From NCBI GenBank assembly GCA_938002015.1, contig CALLAU010000047.1, forward strand, positions 1 to 52,721: DNA of 52,721 nucleotides, written 5' to 3'. The first letter of the stretch is position 1, and every line of letters begins with the position of its first letter. A program made the translations under genes and the position numbers. This document shows positions 50,634 through 52,721 of the stretch, piece by piece. This DNA comes from an uncultured Bdellovibrionales bacterium (GTDB taxonomy: Bacteria; Bdellovibrionota; Bdellovibrionia; Bdellovibrionales; UBA1609). The notes below the pieces were generated by a model. It saw nothing but the letters and a program-made list of their open reading frames with translations, did not search any database and was not told the DNA's origin.

Positions 50634-52040
50634 ATGAAAAGTCTAAGTTATTTAAAGGTTTTAAGTGCTTTTGTTCTTGTTACAAATTTAGCTTCTTTAG
50701 CTTTTGCTGATGAAACTGGTGATCTTGTACAAAATGGTGATCCTTCTATATCAGCTCCAGGAACACCATCTGATGCACTAGATCCAGTAGCTGCAAGCTC
50801 TGCAGCAGCAGGGGAAGAGAAAGTAGATCAAGTGATTGCACAACAGAAAGTAAATTGCAGTGTAGCAGATACATCATCTTATGGACTAAGTACTTCATGT
50901 AGTATGTGTGCTCAACAAGCAGTTAATTGCTGTCAAAACCCAGAAGCATGTGGAGAAGGCATGGGGTTTAGTCAAACAATTTCAAACCTAGCTCAGCAGG
51001 CTCCAGCTTATGGAGCGTTATTTGCTGGAGCAGGTGAAGGTGGAGCACAAGTGCAGTGTTATGCTCAAGCAATTGGTTTACTTGGTTCACTCTTTGCTTC
51101 TGATACTATGTCAAAAGTATGTAAGCAGTTAAGAGAAGGAAATGAAGAAGTAAGAGGTTGTGATAATGTTTGCACTAATGCTAAAAGTGCGATTAGAGCT
51201 GAACTAGGCTCAATCACTCCTGGTCCAACAACAATGGCAAGAATTGAGCTTCTTCAAAAAATGTTAGTGGAAGCAAATGATAAACACCAAGCTTGTATGA
51301 CAGATACAAATAAAGCTGAAAGTGACTCTAGTGCTCAAGCTGCACAACTAGCAAGTCAGGCTCAGCAAGCTATGTCTTGCATGGATGGTTTGGGTGATGA
51401 AGAAGTACCTGATACGGTTGTTGAACCTGAAGTTGATTGTACTTTACCTGAGTATCAACATTTATTTGAGTGTGAAAAAATAGCCTTTAAACCAAACCCT
51501 GATGATGATGGTATAGATTTAGATGATGCGCTTTTAGTTGATGATCCAGGTCTTGGCACACAACCTGATGAATTTAATAACACAGATGGTCCTAGAGACT
51601 TTAACCCTGATAATTATTCTAAAGCTGGTGGCGCTGGTATGGGGATGGGTGCTGGAGCTGGCGGAGGTTTTCCTCCTGGAGCTGCAGGAGCAGGATCTAG
51701 TGAGGATGGAAAAAAGAGAGGAACTTTATCAGCTAAAGCTAAATCTTTAGTTGGTGGATATAGAAGTTCAGCAAGTACAGGCTCTGGTGGAAGAGGGAAA
51801 CGTGGTAAAGGTTTTAGTAAGTTTAAACTTGATAAAGATAAAAAGAAAAAAGATGAAGCTGATAAATTAAAAGCTTTAGCTGCTTTTTCTAAAGCAGGAA
51901 TATCTCCATATTCGGCAGGATTTATTTTTGAGAGAATCACAAATCGTTTTAATGCTTCATGTAACCCTAAGCAATTTTTTGACTGTTCAAGAAACAAGGT
52001 TTCTTGGCATGAGCAAAAGAAATTTAAGAAAGCAAAGTAA
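50634..52040 (+). CDS. Second exported Gly-rich, Cys-containing protein
   Basis: The protein has 468 residues. The signal peptide ends in LASLAFA. The first third is Cys-rich (CSMCAQQAVNCCQNPEAC, then further pairs to about residue 250) and helical with Ala/Gln. An acidic segment (about 265-330) follows, then a Gly-rich part (GGAGMGMGAGAGGGFPPGAA). The C-terminal basic region (GSGGRGKRGKG, KLDKDKKKKDEADKLKAL) ends in ISPYSAGFIFERITNRFNAS and two Cys. The layout (Cys/Ala, Gly-rich, basic, R-F-x-N/E-A-S module) parallels the upstream 605-residue protein. The next gene starts 17 bases after its stop. Confidence 0.75.
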   Translation: MKSLSYLKVLSAFVLVTNLASLAFADETGDLVQNGDPSISAPGTPSDALDPVAASSAAAGEEKVDQVIAQQKVNCSVADTSSYGLSTSCSMCAQQAVNCCQNPEACGEGMGFSQTISNLAQQAPAYGALFAGAGEGGAQVQCYAQAIGLLGSLFASDTMSKVCKQLREGNEEVRGCDNVCTNAKSAIRAELGSITPGPTTMARIELLQKMLVEANDKHQACMTDTNKAESDSSAQAAQLASQAQQAMSCMDGLGDEEVPDTVVEPEVDCTLPEYQHLFECEKIAFKPNPDDDGIDLDDALLVDDPGLGTQPDEFNNTDGPRDFNPDNYSKAGGAGMGMGAGAGGGFPPGAAGAGSSEDGKKRGTLSAKAKSLVGGYRSSASTGSGGRGKRGKGFSKFKLDKDKKKKDEADKLKALAAFSKAGISPYSAGFIFERITNRFNASCNPKQFFDCSRNKVSWHEQKKFKKAK

Positions 52041-52057
52041 GAAAAGGGAGAGCTTTG

Positions 52058-52721
52058 ATGAAATCTTTTAAGAATATTATTTTACTTTTAATGATATTTA
52101 CTTTTTCAGCTTCTGAAGCATTAGCTTTCTTTGGAAGTGGAAGAGCGAAAAGAAGAGCGGCTGGAATTGCTCAAGATGCGATAGATGATAACGCAGAAAC
52201 ACTTGAGCAAGGTGGTGAAGCAAGTGGTGCAAGCTCTGTAAGAGACCAATTAAGTTCAGATGTTGAAAATGCAGCCTCAGCTGCTGCTGCAGATTCAGAT
52301 TTAACGGGAACACTTTCTATGCTGGCTGGAGTTGCAGCCATTGGTTTTGGTATTTCAAAGATTAAAACCTGTGTGACAACTCCTCCAAACTGGGGAGACT
52401 GTGCACTAATGGCTGTTGCTTTTACACAAGCAGGGTCCATGTTTAATCAAGGTGGTTCAGCATTTGATACAAGGGATTCTCTTTCAGGGCCTGATTTTGA
52501 TTGGGGTAATCCTGATCTAGGAGATGATGTTGGGCAAGATATTGATGATGGTGATACAGGAGTTCTTGACGATGTTATTAATGCTTCAAAAGCTGGAGAT
52601 ACGGATGCATATATAAATGCAGCAACTTTAGCCAATAACCAAATTGAAGAAAATTTAGCAAAATTAGAAGATATGGGTCTTACAGTTGATAGGCAAACTG
52701 GTGAAACTTTTGATGCTAACG
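52058..52721 (+). CDS. Exported protein, 3' end cut by window
   Basis: The first 221 codons are open to the window edge. The signal peptide runs KSFKNIILLLMIFTFSASEA then LA. The mature part begins FFGSGRAKRRAAG, followed by an Ala/Glu/Ser-rich helix and a hydrophobic Gly-containing stretch (TLSMLAGVAAIGFGISKIK). Two Cys (in KTCVTTPP and WGDCALM) follow, then a Gly/Asp-rich segment (GNPDLGDDVGQDIDDGDTG). GGGAG precedes the ATG by about eight bases. It is cotranscribed with the preceding Gly-rich gene and has the same style of composition. Confidence 0.8.
   Translation, partial: MKSFKNIILLLMIFTFSASEALAFFGSGRAKRRAAGIAQDAIDDNAETLEQGGEASGASSVRDQLSSDVENAASAAAADSDLTGTLSMLAGVAAIGFGISKIKTCVTTPPNWGDCALMAVAFTQAGSMFNQGGSAFDTRDSLSGPDFDWGNPDLGDDVGQDIDDGDTGVLDDVINASKAGDTDAYINAATLANNQIEENLAKLEDMGLTVDRQTGETFDAN

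Noticed and set aside
51614..51997. 127-codon minus-strand frame opposite the second Gly-rich protein
   Set aside because: It is Pro/Ala/Leu-rich, as expected from the antisense of Gly- and Ala-rich coding DNA; the plus-strand gene has a signal peptide and consistent layout.
1..52721. CRISPR arrays, tRNA and rRNA genes
   Set aside because: No regularly spaced direct repeats, no cloverleaf with a TTCGAAT-type T-loop and no rRNA-like stretches were seen in either strand.

Overview
The window is AT-rich, densely coded DNA from a Gram-negative bacterium. It carries lpxO-like lipid A hydroxylase, AgmX/TonB-type, SecG and rhomboid genes, and about a dozen genes for exported proteins of unknown function. 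The low GC, the Gld-type ABC transporter, the spore-photoproduct-lyase-like radical SAM protein and the many secreted hypothetical proteins suggest a Bdellovibrionota predator, perhaps of the Bacteriovoracales (Halobacteriovorax/Bacteriovorax type). That placement is an inference from gene content, not a marker-gene result. I found no rRNA, tRNA, CRISPR array or insertion sequence. No stretch longer than 300 bases lacks a gene.

Layout. 1-3744: 3' part of a giant exported repeat protein (family A). 3791-5008: shortened RqcH/NFACT-like protein. 5127-9790: operon for a Gld-type ABC exporter (ATPase, permease, auxiliary protein, DUF4340 protein), followed by a GHMP kinase and a DUF429 protein. 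11632-13505 (minus): SPL-like radical SAM protein and an unknown partner. 13634-17074: HAD/App1-like protein, exported unknown protein, AgmX-like protein and SecG. 17263-21202: tmk, holB and tatD, with two exported minus-strand genes inserted between holB and tatD. 21272-22478: a nucleotidyltransferase plus HTH-protein pair that looks like a toxin-antitoxin module. 23453-30383: long operon gap-pgk-tpiA-ilvA-hisC-cmk-TPR protein. 30419-36558 (minus): two overlapping family A genes. 36689-37669: lpxO-like gene. 37959-39761: rpsA. 40568-44494: a fourth family A gene. 44626-46227: HIT protein, rhomboid protease and a 59-residue protein. 46409-52721: exported papain-like protein, exported trypsin-like protease, two large exported Gly-rich, Cys-containing proteins and the start of a third exported protein.

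The most unusual content is family A: four paralogues (1, 34069-30419, 36558-34066, 40568). Those with an intact N-terminus have a signal peptide. A domain that follows the motif order of the class II tRNA nucleotidyltransferase/poly(A) polymerase head comes next, then a domain resembling the ADP-ribosyltransferase/PARP fold, then a long solenoid of about 30-residue Trp-marked helical repeats, and a short C-terminal Cys motif. The N-terminal halves are close to identical between copies, in places at the DNA level, while the solenoids differ in length and sequence. I read this as a family of secreted effectors or toxins with a constant enzymatic head and a diversifying recognition tail. The head assignments rest on motif reading and need a structure prediction to confirm.

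The housekeeping parts (glycolysis, nucleotide kinases, DNA polymerase III delta', SecG, ribosomal protein S1) are ordinary and well supported.
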